From NCBI GenBank assembly GCA_947579605.1, contig OX388311.1, positions 24,430,951 to 24,494,950 of the forward strand: a DNA stretch of 64,000 nt, in the 5' to 3' direction. Of the stretch, positions 36,108 through 47,391 are shown one piece after another; within the stretch, counting starts at the first letter, position 1, and each line of letters starts with the position of its first letter. The notes below the pieces were generated by a model. It was not told where the DNA came from. It made no database searches and saw nothing but the letters and a program-made list of their open reading frames with translations. The stretch comes from Athripsodes cinereus (lineage: Eukaryota; Arthropoda; Insecta; Trichoptera; Leptoceridae). The position numbers were made by a program, and so were the translations under genes.

Positions 36108-37104
36108 TCACATATGTGTGTTATATTGGATTGGGATTGACTTAGGATTGTTATAGGAATAATGCATTTTGTTTAAATATTTTTAAATGGTTTGAATATT
36201 TTCCGTAAAAATATCTCTGGCGCCCAGTATAAATTAGGATGACTAGATAGGTAGTTTTCATGTTTAAAATGTTTTAATTACGTAGGTAGGTAGGTGCAAC
36301 TTTTGTTAAATGCCTACGTGTGCATTTATTTCTTTTAATCGTTGTGAAATGTTAATTTAAATTTGGAATATGGAAAATAGAATTTGTTTGAAGTAACCAG
36401 CGAGTGTAACGTGTGAAGAGAACTTATGTGGATGTTAGATGTGTGGAATGTGTGAAGATAATGTTGTTATTCTGAATATCAGAGTTGTAGTAGAGGAGAG
36501 AGATGCTTTGTGTGACAGAGATGTGTGAGGGATTCTCAGTTGGCACTGAGAGTTATTTGTAAGAGGAGAAAGTAATGCTGCGTGTATTGAGTTGTAATTC
36601 TGCGTGTATGAAGGGTATGTTTTTTATTATTATGGGATAAGCACAGAGGCGATGAGTGTTCCGTCCAGCTGATTTCGTCGTGGACAGTGAGGTCCATTTG
36701 TATTGAGTTTGTGAGGGACATGGAGGTCCGATGTTTGTGTAGAGAGACGTATGTGCAACTGAGAGAACCAGTCCCCCAGTCTGCTGTCACAAAGCATGCT
36801 TGAGGAGTGGAAATGTATGAAGAAAATAATATTTGTTTTGACATTGTGAGTCACATCTACGTTGTTTTATTTTGGTCACATACGAGATGTATGTTTGACA
36901 ATGTGTTTTTGTAATTCAAATTTAGCGGGTTTTAAAGGAAATGTAAAGGAAGAAGAATCGCGTTTAAATGTTGTTAATTATTTTATGGAAATGTGTGTGC
37001 ACCTACCTACTTGCTAATTGTGTTGAATTTTATAGATAGTTTCATATAATATAATTTGTTTTGAATTTGAGAAATCAATTGTGAGATGTGTATTATACAG
37101 AATG

Positions 37105-37177
37105 GATAACTTTTCGACAAGGAATGGGTGGCGATTTGATATGCCCGGTATAGTAGGTATTGTGTCGAAAAGTTATC
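37105..37177 (+). repeat. Stem-loop spanning polypurine tract and 3' LTR start
   Basis: A perfect 15-bp inverted pair, gataacttttcgaca (37105-37119) and its complement (37163-37177), encloses 43 nt that include the purine-rich tract and the first bases of the 3' LTR. At the 5' LTR only the right arm exists. Confidence 0.75.
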
Positions 37178-38918
37178 ATCAAAAATTATAATTGTTATTT
37201 ATGTAGAAAGTGGTACTGAAATACCGAAATAAACAATGCAGTTCATGAGAACTCTGAAAATCCCGACATTAAAAATATCCCTTGCACTTAAAAGGTACCC
37301 GCATTAACATTGTATTATTGTTTACTAATCTTTGTACCTGCATACAAAAACAAAAAAATTATTGTTTATTTAAATTATTTGTACCTACATAGCAACAGGG
37401 GCAATAAAAAGAATAATTCGACAAAGGATTAAGGCGCATTCATTATGTATCAACGTAAGGCGCATTCATTATGTATCAACTTAAGGCGCATTCATAGTGT
37501 ACCAATTTATTTAATGAATATTCTAGAATGCGTTTGTATTAATATTATTGAATATTGGCTTGCTTGGATTTTTTTTATACCTACGCTTCGAGCTATTGAG
37601 TGTCGATATCGACGATATTTTCAATTATGTAAACGACTCTTTAGGTATGAATTTTAATTTTATTGTGACATATGTACATATTTTAAATATTTAATTATCT
37701 ACCTAAAGAGTTGTATTGTGTTGATGTGTAATAGGATAAGATGTGTAGGTATTTTATGATTTGTGCTATGCGAAAAGACGCTATAATTAATAATGGTGAT
37801 AATGGACACAAGAAATGTTTTATATTTAATATCAGTGCAAGAGACGCTTTAAATATTCATATGTGAATTAATTAATAATTATAAATCAGCGCATTGGACG
37901 CTTAACAATATCAAACTTATTTGTAAATATTTATTTCATCATGTACATAATTCCTGGAATGCAGACAAGGGTGCAGTTGTACCCGCAATACAATGGAACT
38001 TGCAGTAGGCGTGTATTGCTACTGCAATCAACCAATCACGCCGCTGCACGTGGATGTATCGCGTCATCGAAGGGGTAGGACCAACCCCTCTCTACACCAC
38101 TCAAGGAACAGCGGAGAAATGTCCTTGAAAGATCAGTTAGTCTCCATCAGCCATCAGTGGTGAACAGTGATCATCAGCGAGTCGTAGTGAGTAGTCAGTT
38201 GTCCTTGGTAGAAGGATTGCTCTTGCCATCACTCAATGACTCATCATCTGACCTTCAGAGAGACAAGTCTGTCTCTGGCCACCGGACTTCAGTTGAGTCG
38301 AGATATTCTCCTCCTGAAGTCATGACGAACCAACTCTGCACCTGTGTAGGCTGGTAATTGCCCCAGGAGCCTCGGACGTGGGACTTCGCCCTCCCAGCAC
38401 TGCGCCAAGGGGCGCTTTCTTCAACTTGTTTGCCTCTAGGTATTTTCATGCCAGAGGCGCCCTCATCGTGGGATCCATTACAATCATCGCAAAGTGAAAT
38501 TTAATTATTGCTATTAAGTGCTACGTTTTCGTTTTATTGAAATAATAATCAAGTGTGTTTTTTTTTATATTGGGATAATTACGTGTGCACAGACAATACG
38601 GGGTAGTGAGTAAGCCGTAGTATTGTCTAGCCTTGTTTTTGTGTGTCTGTAATAGTGGTAAGCAATTTTTATTTTCATTAAATGTTTGAAATTTAAATTT
38701 GCCTTTTTACACATTTGTCTACATATAACTTGTCGTCTCTTATTTATATAGCCTCACTATATATTTAATTGAGACCATTTTTTTTTTATTGTTTTAACTC
38801 CTGGAGTGCTGTAAGTAGCCCAGTAGAGTCTCAGCCGTTGGCATTTTTGGTAACTATTTTATATATTATCTATCAAAAACCATTCTTTCACCACCCTCTC
38901 TCTCACCCCCCCATATCA
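37137..38918 (+). repeat. 3' LTR
   Basis: Offset from the 5' LTR by exactly 4068 bp throughout, with the same length and termini. Followed by the target duplication ACTA. Confidence 0.95.
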
Positions 38919-38922
38919 ACTA

Positions 38923-41056
38923 TTAAATAAAAAAAATACGTTCTCCGCATATTGACAAAATAATTAACAAAAATGTCAATCTATAAATGTGTTTAAAGAG
39001 TTTGTTGCCTAAATAAAATTGAACAAAAGAATAACTTATTGTCTTGAAGCAATGTCTTTCAGATATAGAAAAGTTTCCTAATAGAAAATAATGCGGATAT
39101 AAGGACGATTAGTTCAGATACTGACATGTTATGTGTGTATCACTATCAACACGTGAGTTTTGGAAGAGCCCCGCTTCTCTTTAGTTTTTGTTTTTTTTAA
39201 ACTTCAAATAACTCTTCTTTTGCATTGTTATAAAAGTAAGTCAATAAAAGTTGTAAATAAAAAAAATAAACCAAAGCGATTTAAATATTTCCAATTCCAA
39301 TGGCATGAATGAAAGAGAGGTTATGTTATCATTAAGTAGGTATTTTATTATATTATTATCTATGTTTTCACATGCTATTAAACTTAGGTATAGAAAGCCT
39401 GCTTCATAAAAAGGAAACTGTTGCCATCACATATTTGTATGATGTTTATGCCGCGATGGTGTAGTAGTATGTTTTGTATAATGATTGTTAATAAAATAAA
39501 TGTCAAAGTTTAATACTTTTCAATCACATATATCATGTATTTATGTGTAAATGATAATTTCCAGAGTGTGATTAGAGTTATTTGCCACAATCAAGCAATA
39601 GCTTAGTATTATATTTTTTTGTTGTTTACTGATGGGCTTGGACATAACGAGCAACGCGCAGATGACAATATCATCACACAAGATAATTGAAAAAAAACAC
39701 AATATGTAGTTAACATCGAAATGACTTTATTAACTTCGCGTACTAGTATTCGGAGACTCTCGTCTCCATCATCAGGCCACTAACCTACATGGCATAGGTA
39801 GACTAATTTTCTCAGAAAACATGTACCAAAATTTATAATAATATAATTATTATTACTGTTTTACTCAACTACATTATGATGTTAATGATCTATTTTCTAC
39901 TTTTTGTAAGTATTGCACATCCTATACACCTGAAAAAGACATAAAAGAGAACCCTTGAAATAGTTTAGTTGCATTACAATTTTTTCTTTTGCATTTCTAG
40001 TCTATATAATATTAGTTGATGATCACATATCCAAATTGTTGAACCATATTTACACAAAATAACATATTACAATTTTAATTGGAAGAGCTAAGAAATAAGT
40101 CACATTGATTACGAATTGGCTCTACCTAGACTTGTTGATCATGATCATTCAAGTTTGATTGGTTAAATTTTATGATATTATTGTTGTTTAGATTTCAAAC
40201 TCCAATGCATATAAAAAAGAAGTTCGTTTAAATAGTTAGATCAATGATAAGACAAAGTATATTGTTTAATAAGATGTATATATCTTTATTTATTTATCAC
40301 ACTTAACTAGTAGGTAAAAACATGAGAAGTAAATTAACTTAACGCAGTACAGAAAGTTGACATATATTTTAATAAGCTATTTCCATGGTGATAAGATGTT
40401 ATTCATATATCCCCATATAAATATTAGAGTCCATTCGTATATGTGTATGTATGTCCCTAAAAAAAATCTGCAATAAAGAAAGAAAAAAAGTTAAATAACA
40501 CACTCTATACGAGATCTTTCTCTCTGGACAAGACTAACGCTAAAAACATTTGAAATATTTCATATATTGATAAACATATTAAACAGTTTTGATGAAACAG
40601 TGTCACAAAATTGTAACCAAATGTATGAAAATAAATGAAAGGTTTTTGAAGAGATTTTTTTTCAGGTAGGTGCCTACTTATTTAATTTGATAATTCTTTT
40701 TGTTCAACAAGATTGAATCAAATCATGAATCTTAAATCAATAAACAATTATTTGTCTATTTATATATAGCCCCAGGCGAACAAATTTTAACACTTTGTCC
40801 ACGTGGGTACTTGCTTATTTTTTGTACTTTGATATGGGCATGTGGGGTGTCAAACATAATTTTTTTCCATTGGGAAGAGATTTTTAATATTTTTCCCCCA
40901 CAAGCGCTAACTCCATTTTTTCAATAATACTATGTAGTATTTCTTCAAATATTTGGACGGTTATCTGTTTATTTATTTCCGAGCGATAAAGCATTAAAAC
41001 CATAATTTTCAAACTAGTTTGGATTTGGTAAGAGTTCAGTGTTTAGTTTGTTAAGA
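38923..41056. other. Region between LTR element and gene E, with relic of an F-type 5' flank
   Basis: 38930-39600 shares ordered blocks with 52390-53160, the 5' flank of gene F ('aaaaaatacgtt', 'aaggacgatta', 'gatattgacatgtta', 'tttccagtgtg', 'agagttat'). No F-type exon follows here. A hammerhead-like motif is at 39735-39775. From about 40020 to 41056 the sequence resembles the 5' flank of gene D. No TATA match is found at the expected position upstream of gene E (about 40985). Confidence 0.5.
39735..39775 (-). repeat. Hammerhead-like motif (solo)
   Basis: On the minus strand: CTGATGA, one T, a perfect 6-bp stem II GGAGAC/GTCTCC with GAGA loop, GAAT in place of GAAA, then the palindrome ACTAGT and AC. 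Stem I is only weakly paired. The layout matches the Penelope-type cassettes at 22478 and 55523, so it is probably an old element end. Confidence 0.5.
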
Positions 41057-44000
41057 ATGGTGTCTTTATGTGTCGTTGTTATACTTTTGTTTACAACAAG
41101 TTTTCAACTTTCAAGTTGTTTGAATGTAACAATAAAAAGTGAGAAAATATCGTTTTGATTTTTGCGCAACTAAATTTATTTCCCTTCAGAAAATTATTCG
41201 TAATGTACATTTGTTTTAGATTTTTTCACAAGTCACTTTATTTATGAAGATTAAAGAAAGATTTTTATAATATACTTTACTCTACTTCAAATAACGTGTC
41301 GTTTATATATTTTTTTATATATTAAAATAAACTAATTTTGCAAGCTGTACCTATAATATATACGAGTGCATACTTTATGATGATTTATGTTTGACGTTTC
41401 TATCAGTGAGCAGAATTTAATACTAGATAAACATTTGAAGATATTTACTTACTAAATGCCTTATATTTTAAGTAAACTGTCAACATAATATTAAAAGAAA
41501 TAGCCTTTGATCACATTTCTAAGAAATTATTGCGTAAAATTTAACGGCCATAAAATTATTTGCAATAGAATTAAAACTTTTGTTTGGGCAAAGATAATAT
41601 TTATATCGCTTATTATTGTTGCACATTTATAACCTACAATGTGATAAAATTATGTTTTTTTATTAAATAAAATATTTTGTATGCATGCAAATTACATCTT
41701 ATTGCGCTGGTTTCCTCACGGGGTACACAGAGAGGATCGAGCTTCACTTATTACTTACCTTGCAAACGCGTATTGCATCTATCATTGTGACGTAATTTCT
41801 CAGGCATACTCTCCACATCATAATTATACTCAGCAGGCGTCCTTGTATTAAGACCTGTTCTTTGTAGCTTAATCATAATCATTGAACGGCCACGTATTTG
41901 AGCACGTGAAAGTGAGAGAGATCTTAGTCATGGATAATAATAATCTTTGTCAATCTGTTGCTTTTCATTCTTTTCACATACAAAACCAATGTAATGTATA
42001 AAATAATAAGTATTTTAAGAATGTATCAAAACAAAATTATAACCTATATATTTTGGACTAAAATAATTAAGTACATAATAATTATGCTGGAGCGCTTTTG
42101 TCAAGACAGTTTGACGCCTGGAGAACTTTCGGAAATACATTTATTAACATTTTGGAAACACTCTAAATATTCAAAAACCTACTCCATTTCCTCTGTAAGT
42201 TTATTAGTCAATTAAAATTGTCTTAACTCCTCTTAATATCTTACCCCTTTTTTCTGGATATCAGTACATGTTGTTTTTATTTTGACTTTATTAATATTTA
42301 ACACAGTTCTGTTGATAATTTCATGCTGTCTTGACGAAAGCGCTCGAGCATATAATCATTTGCATGGCAAATTAAAATGCTGTGGTTTACATTTAAAAAA
42401 ATAGAGCAATTTTTTTTATAATGTCAGTTATAAATAATATATTTTGAAATTTATGTTACACTTTAGAACCCCTTACTCAGAATCCTTAATATCCTTTTAT
42501 ACTCAAAAAAGGATTGTGACATTAGTCTCGCCCACTTATGTATATGTATTTCTTATTCTCCCTATCTCAGTTGATCTCAGTGTATTGTATTTAAATAAAT
42601 TAAAAAAAGTAATTAAAATATTTCTATTGTTGTGTGATCAATCACAATTAAGCACATTTGGGTTATTTTATTTTATCAAAATAGGTTTCAACGTTGGTAC
42701 TTGCTCTAGCTTATATTTTGTTAAATATGATAAATATGATAAATATACCTAGGTATGACCAATTTTGGTATGAAGATATGCCCAAATATTTTAAACAAGC
42801 AACTACTTTTGAATTCGTAAATCATATAGATTATTTTCTGCTACTAATACATCCAAAAAACGAATTCAAGAACACTTTTTTTGTTGTTGAAATGTGTTTA
42901 AATTTCATAAATGAGTTTTCAATCGTGCAACGACATGATGCTTATTTTTAAATTTCAGCTGAGAATGAAGACTTTTTAAGGATTAAAAATTATGCGCAAA
43001 AATATATTTTGTTCCCCGATGGTAGTGGAAAAATACATCTAATTAATCTGCATAAAACCGTTGAAGATAACAAATTCAACACCGATAAGGATGTGTATGC
43101 TGTGATAAATACAAGGTAATATATTCAAACAAAATAAATATATATTATATTAAATAAGTCAATGAAATGTCGCATATTATATAAAATTGTTTAATAATTT
43201 GAATGTTCATGTCGATATTTTCAACATAACATACAATGACTTTATCGCCAGGATAGAGATTCTCCTTTGATTTTGTCTCTTTTTGTTGATATATATTTTT
43301 TTTTGACTTGGCGTTTCTTTGGTTTTTTTTTGTTTGTTTGTTTTTTTAACTTTTGTTTTTTTATTTTTCCTGTTGAGACCGCCTTGGTAAAAAGCTGTTA
43401 TTGTCTCAGTGCAAGGTGACATTTTTTTATAATAGTAATAATTATACACTGAGAATTTTTTAAATAAAGAGTATGTAATTTTTTTTGCTTTGCGTCACAA
43501 ATTGTTTAAATCAAAATTTTGGAGCGGAGATGCAGAGGATAAAAATACCATTTCAAAATTCTGACATTTTCTGATATAAAGGTATCAACATTGACATTCG
43601 CATTTGACAGACTGTGTCAAATTTCATAGGCTAGTTATAGTTTACACAAATTGCTTCAACATATCGACGGGAAAACAATTGTTTTAATAGTAATTTTAAC
43701 ATAATTTGCTCTTTGATTTCAACTTCTGCTAAAAACAGAATAGAAACGTTATGTACCTACATTTACAGTAATAATTGAAGTCATGATAAAATAATTTCTT
43801 CAGTTATTTCTAAAGTTTTATGTTTTAACAATGTCACTCTCTTTGATACACCTAATACGTAATCATTGAGTATATAATCTCCCTGCTCTTCCTTTCACAT
43901 AATATATACACAATTACTTACTACCAGTACACTTGAAAGCAAGTCTTAAGAATTCACGTACCTATTTTTAAGATTATGATTCCCAAATCACTTGAAATAG

Positions 44001-47000
44001 AACCTTAGGATTCTTTCTATGGAATAAAATTACATTTGAAAATAAACAGTTTTTCCATTACAGAAATAATTCCCCGATTACAGTAAACGCTGAAAATAAG
44101 ACAAGTCTTCTAAACTACCAACATGTCATCGACTTTAAAAAGCAATTTAAGATAATTGTCCATGGCTGGACTGACAGTAAAAATGGAGATATGTCTGTAG
44201 AAATACGAAATGGTAAGTTCTACGTTGTAAATTTAATACATGAAACTACCATATAAGGCCTAGAAAAGACAACGTCACCTCATCTGGTAGTGCCCCGGAC
44301 GGGATTTGAACCCGTAATCTCATCTTGTCGCGAGATGTGCTTTGTTCAATTAAGCTACCGGGTGACTTACCAGAGGCTTCAATGGTTAATTGTAAAAATA
44401 ACATCGATAAACAAGTTCTACGTTGTTATTTACGGTTTTGTATATAGGTACTGTATTTATAATTTTTTTGTAGTCCTTACACTATACGTAACTACACAAT
44501 GCATTGTTATCAGTTTTATTGGATAATTTCAAATGACATGTAACAAAGACTGCATTAATTTGCTAACCATTAGTCGATAAAATTAGTGAAATAGATTTAC
44601 CTTAATTTATTTAAAATTATAATGTGTACATCTCAAATCACTCGATAACGGGTGATAACAGCCAAAAAAAAAAAAAAAAAATGTAGGTACCTATATGGGC
44701 AGAGATGTGACGTATTTCAAATAAAAGTAGTTAAAATACAAATACAAAATACAAAATACGTATTTGTATTTTGTATTTCAAATACCTTTTTGTAAAAAGT
44801 ATTTTGTATTTTATTTGAAATACTTTTTTTGAGTATTTTGTATTTTACACAAAATACTTTTACAAAGTACCTTTTTATTGTTTGAAACAAAATTCTGCCA
44901 TTAATTGATATGCGCGTACGCAAGCTTTTTTTGCCAATTTGTTGAATTAGGTACAAATACAACGTTTCCATTAGAGTACTCCATGTTTGAGATATACACA
45001 CATAATAATTGATTGAGCAAATTGTACATGACGATCCATGGCCATTTCAAGGGCGCTGTGATTTCTCCTGAATGGTAGCGTTTTCAATTTTGTCTGAAGG
45101 CAATCTATTCCAGGCAGATGACGCTGCGACTTTGTTTCTTCTTTCTGCAAATTTAGAGGTATTTGCCCTTTTGAGTTCAACGAGTTTAAGAAGCTGAGCA
45201 CAGCCTTCGCCACACATTTTCGTCAGCAGAATAGCTAAGTGGGTAGTGTGCTGCCTTGTGGACAGTGAGACACAGTTTAAACACCAGTATCTCTAGGACT
45301 CTCAGTTAGTGTAGACTTCTTAGTAGTGAAGTTATGTGGCAGCTCTTATTCTCTCTGTAAATGATCCGGAGGCAACACTAAAAACCATCTGAAGATGATA
45401 AGGAAGAGTCTGGAGTAGTCCTGTATACTGTATGTATGATGTTACAGTAGTCCATACGATTTCAGATTTGGATTATCCATTCTGATTTATTTTGCAGCCC
45501 AAGTCAGGAATTCTCTTACCTGCTTGATGATACTCAATCCATTTATGACAATTTTCGGCTTATCTCTTCTAACAACCGTACATTTTGTCATGACTTAATT
45601 AAATTTTTTTTTCTATTTTGACAGTACTTCCTAAGGCTCATCCTCATTGTCTGCAAGCAATGATATATCGAATCATGTCAACCCTTTCTCCATTTATGTA
45701 TACTCTTGTCCAGTTTTTCATTCATCAATGGCATTAATCAATTGTCTGCAAGCAATGCTATATCGAATCATGTCAACCCTTTCTCCATTTATGTATACCT
45801 ACTCTTGTCCAGTTTTTCATTCATCAATGGCATTCATCAATTGTCTGCAAGCAATGCTATATCGAATCATGTCAACCCTTTCTCCATTTATGTATACTCT
45901 TGTCCAGTTTTTCATTCATCAATTGTCTGCAAGCAATGCTATATCGAATCATGTCAACCCTTTCTCCATTTATGTATACTCTTGTCCAGTTTTTCATTCA
46001 TCAATGGCATTCATCAATTGTCTGCAAGCAATGCTATATCGAATCATGTCAACCCTTTCTCCATTTATGTATACTTTTGTCCAGTTTTTAATTTCTCTTT
46101 CATTCATCAACGGTTTAAATATTAAATACTTTTGTCTTACACCTTGTTCGACTATTTGTAAAAAGTATTTTAAAAAGGTATTTTAAAAAAGTATTTTGAA
46201 AATACGTATTTTGTATTTTGTATTTAAATACCATTTTGAAAAAGTATTTAGTATTTTGTATTTGAAATACAAAAATTCAAAAGTATTTGTATTTAAATAC
46301 TTTTTTGAAAGTATTTTGCACATCTCTGTATATGGGTATGTGTACGGATAACTTTATTATTATTATTCTAGTGTCAACATATTTTAAAATTTTATATGCC
46401 ATCAACTACTTTTTCCAGCGTACTTGAAAAATTCGGACGTAAACATTGTAGTTATTGATTGGAGTGTAGGAGCGCGTGTCCATTATGGAACAGCTGTTGT
46501 GAATGTGCCCAAAACTGCAGATTTTTTAGCAAAGTTTATTTTTTGGCTTCACACTAACGGAGTACCTTTGGAAAATTTTCATTTGATTGGTCATAGTCTT
46601 GGAGCGCACATTGTTGGAATTGCTGGAAGAACTTTAAATCCTTACAAGATTCCTTACATAACAGGTAAATTCATAAATACTGCAATCATACATTCTAACA
46701 AAATGTCTAACCAGTTAAAATACTAGCTAAAGAATCACGGCATGCACAGTTCAGTAAATTTTGCAAACACCTCAGATAATAAAATAAGTGAATACTTTCA
46801 AAATTGAAATCTTCAACAATTTTGAATTACAGGTTTGGACCCAGCTTTGCCATGCTGGGATATAAATAGTAAAAGAATAACTCCAAACGACGGAAAATAT
46901 GTTGAAATAATTCACACAAACGGTGGTCTATTCGGAATACTAGAAGTTGTCGGAAGTAATGATTTTTATCCAAACGGAGGATCATCCCAGCCTGGGTGTA

Positions 47001-47391
47001 ATATATTTGGACTTGGATGTGCTCATAAAAGAGCTTATAAGTACTTTGCTGAATCTATAGAAAATACAAAATTTAAGGGGATGCAGTGTGTAGATTTACA
47101 GGAAATGATTGAAAAGAAATGTGCCAATCTAAGCACTCTTCATATGGGTGGCTCTAAACCAAAACATGCGTGAGTACTAATTTTTTTTTCACTGAAAGTT
47201 AATATTGTGTATTAGAATAGAATGAAAAGATCAGCTGGTGAAGCTCGATTCTATCTATCTATATTGCGAGTTACCTAAAAAGTTCATGCTTGTTATTTCT
47301 CAAAAAAATCTAATTTGAAATTTGATATTTTTCCAGGATTGGAGTATTTTATGTGCAAACTAGGAAACAGAGCCCATTTTATTTGGAGTAA
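41057..47391 (+). CDS. Secreted pancreatic-type neutral lipase E
   Basis: Complete six-exon gene, 341 aa. Exons: 41057-41138, 42959-43115, 44064-44212, 46419-46664, 46833-47169, 47337-47391, with the same phases as the other copies. The signal peptide starts MVSLCVVVILLFTTSFQLSS. Core motifs: IIVHGW, IVVIDW, GHSLGAH with Ser189, Asp214 in GLDPALP and His276 in CAHKRAYKYF; the lid is six residues between cysteines. It pairs with gene D across exons, introns and flanks (for example 'gaagctcgattctatctatc' in intron 5 of both). Intron 1 has a Penelope-like remnant and intron 3 a hAT element, which makes the gene long. AATAAA at 47662. A perfect 14-bp hairpin (47481-47512) lies in the 3' flank. 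Confidence 0.93.
42080..42380. mobile_element. Penelope-like element remnant in intron 1 of gene E
   Basis: Inverted hammerhead-like ends ('gagcgcttttgtcaagac' near 42091 and 'ttgacgaaagcgctcgagc' near 42331) flank about 200 bp resembling the 3' end of the Penelope-like copy at 49673-51930 ('aaatattcaaa', then 'cttaactcctc' and 'cttacccc'). Only termini and the end of the endonuclease region survive. Confidence 0.6.
44230..44375 (-). repeat. tRNA-like SINE (family 3) in intron 3 of gene E
   Basis: 44291-44366 on the minus strand folds as a partial tRNA: anticodon-like stem CATCT/AGATG with a 7-nt loop and T arm ACGGG-TTCAAAT-CCCGT (B box). The acceptor stem pairs at only about five of seven positions, base 33 is not T, and the flanks repeat at 9870-10020. 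It is a tRNA-derived repeat, not a functional tRNA gene. Confidence 0.62.
45210..45625 (-). pseudogene. Degenerate LINE reverse-transcriptase fragment inside the hAT element
   Basis: On the minus strand around 45490-45595 the frame reads TVVRRDKPKIVINGLS then VREF, a block that follows the RT catalytic core in RTE-like LINEs, with stops further on. It adjoins the tandem array and resembles the family at 4483-5805. Confidence 0.5.
45640..46115 (-). repeat. 95-bp tandem array made of reverse-transcriptase sequence
   Basis: Five units (starts 45647, 45742, 45841, 45923, 46018; spacings 95, 99, 82, 95). On the minus strand the unit encodes AIDE, then NWTRVYINGERVDMIRY, then a shortened stretch replacing ADDIALLAD. 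It aligns with 4940-5060 of the LINE remnant (AIDELREEM..., NWTGVKTNGKKVDMIRYADD), minus about 11 nt covering the catalytic ADD. A 95-bp unit is not divisible by three, so the array cannot be translated as a repeat protein. Confidence 0.85.

Larger units (their letters stand above)
33069..38918 (+). mobile_element. Complete gag-only LTR retrotransposon
   Basis: 5850-bp element with two 1782-bp LTRs (33069-34850, 37137-38918) that were identical wherever compared. LTRs begin TGATATG and end CATATCA, a perfect 7-bp inverted terminus, and the element is flanked by a 4-bp target duplication ACTA (33065-33068 and 38919-38922). The 2286-bp interior has one long ORF, Gag-like, and no protease, RT, RNase H or integrase. 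A candidate primer-binding site (TGGCTTCC...) starts at 34854 and a purine-rich tract (aaggaatgggtgg) ends just before the 3' LTR. LTR identity means recent insertion, so a helper must supply pol proteins. Confidence 0.93.
44700..46328. mobile_element. hAT-type non-autonomous transposon in intron 3 of gene E
   Basis: 1629-bp element. The ends are inverted repeats starting 'cagagatgtg' (44700) and ending 'cacatctctg' (46328), both followed inward by repeated 'ttttgtatttgaaatac'-type blocks. An exact 8-bp target duplication TATATGGG flanks it (44692-44699 and 46329-46336), as hAT transposition produces. No transposase ORF is present. Its interior holds degenerate LINE sequence and a tandem array derived from it. 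Confidence 0.9.

Noticed and set aside
44291..44366. Functional tRNA gene on the minus strand
   Set aside because: Acceptor stem mismatches, no T at position 33 and flanks repeated at 9870-10020 show it is a tRNA-derived repeat.
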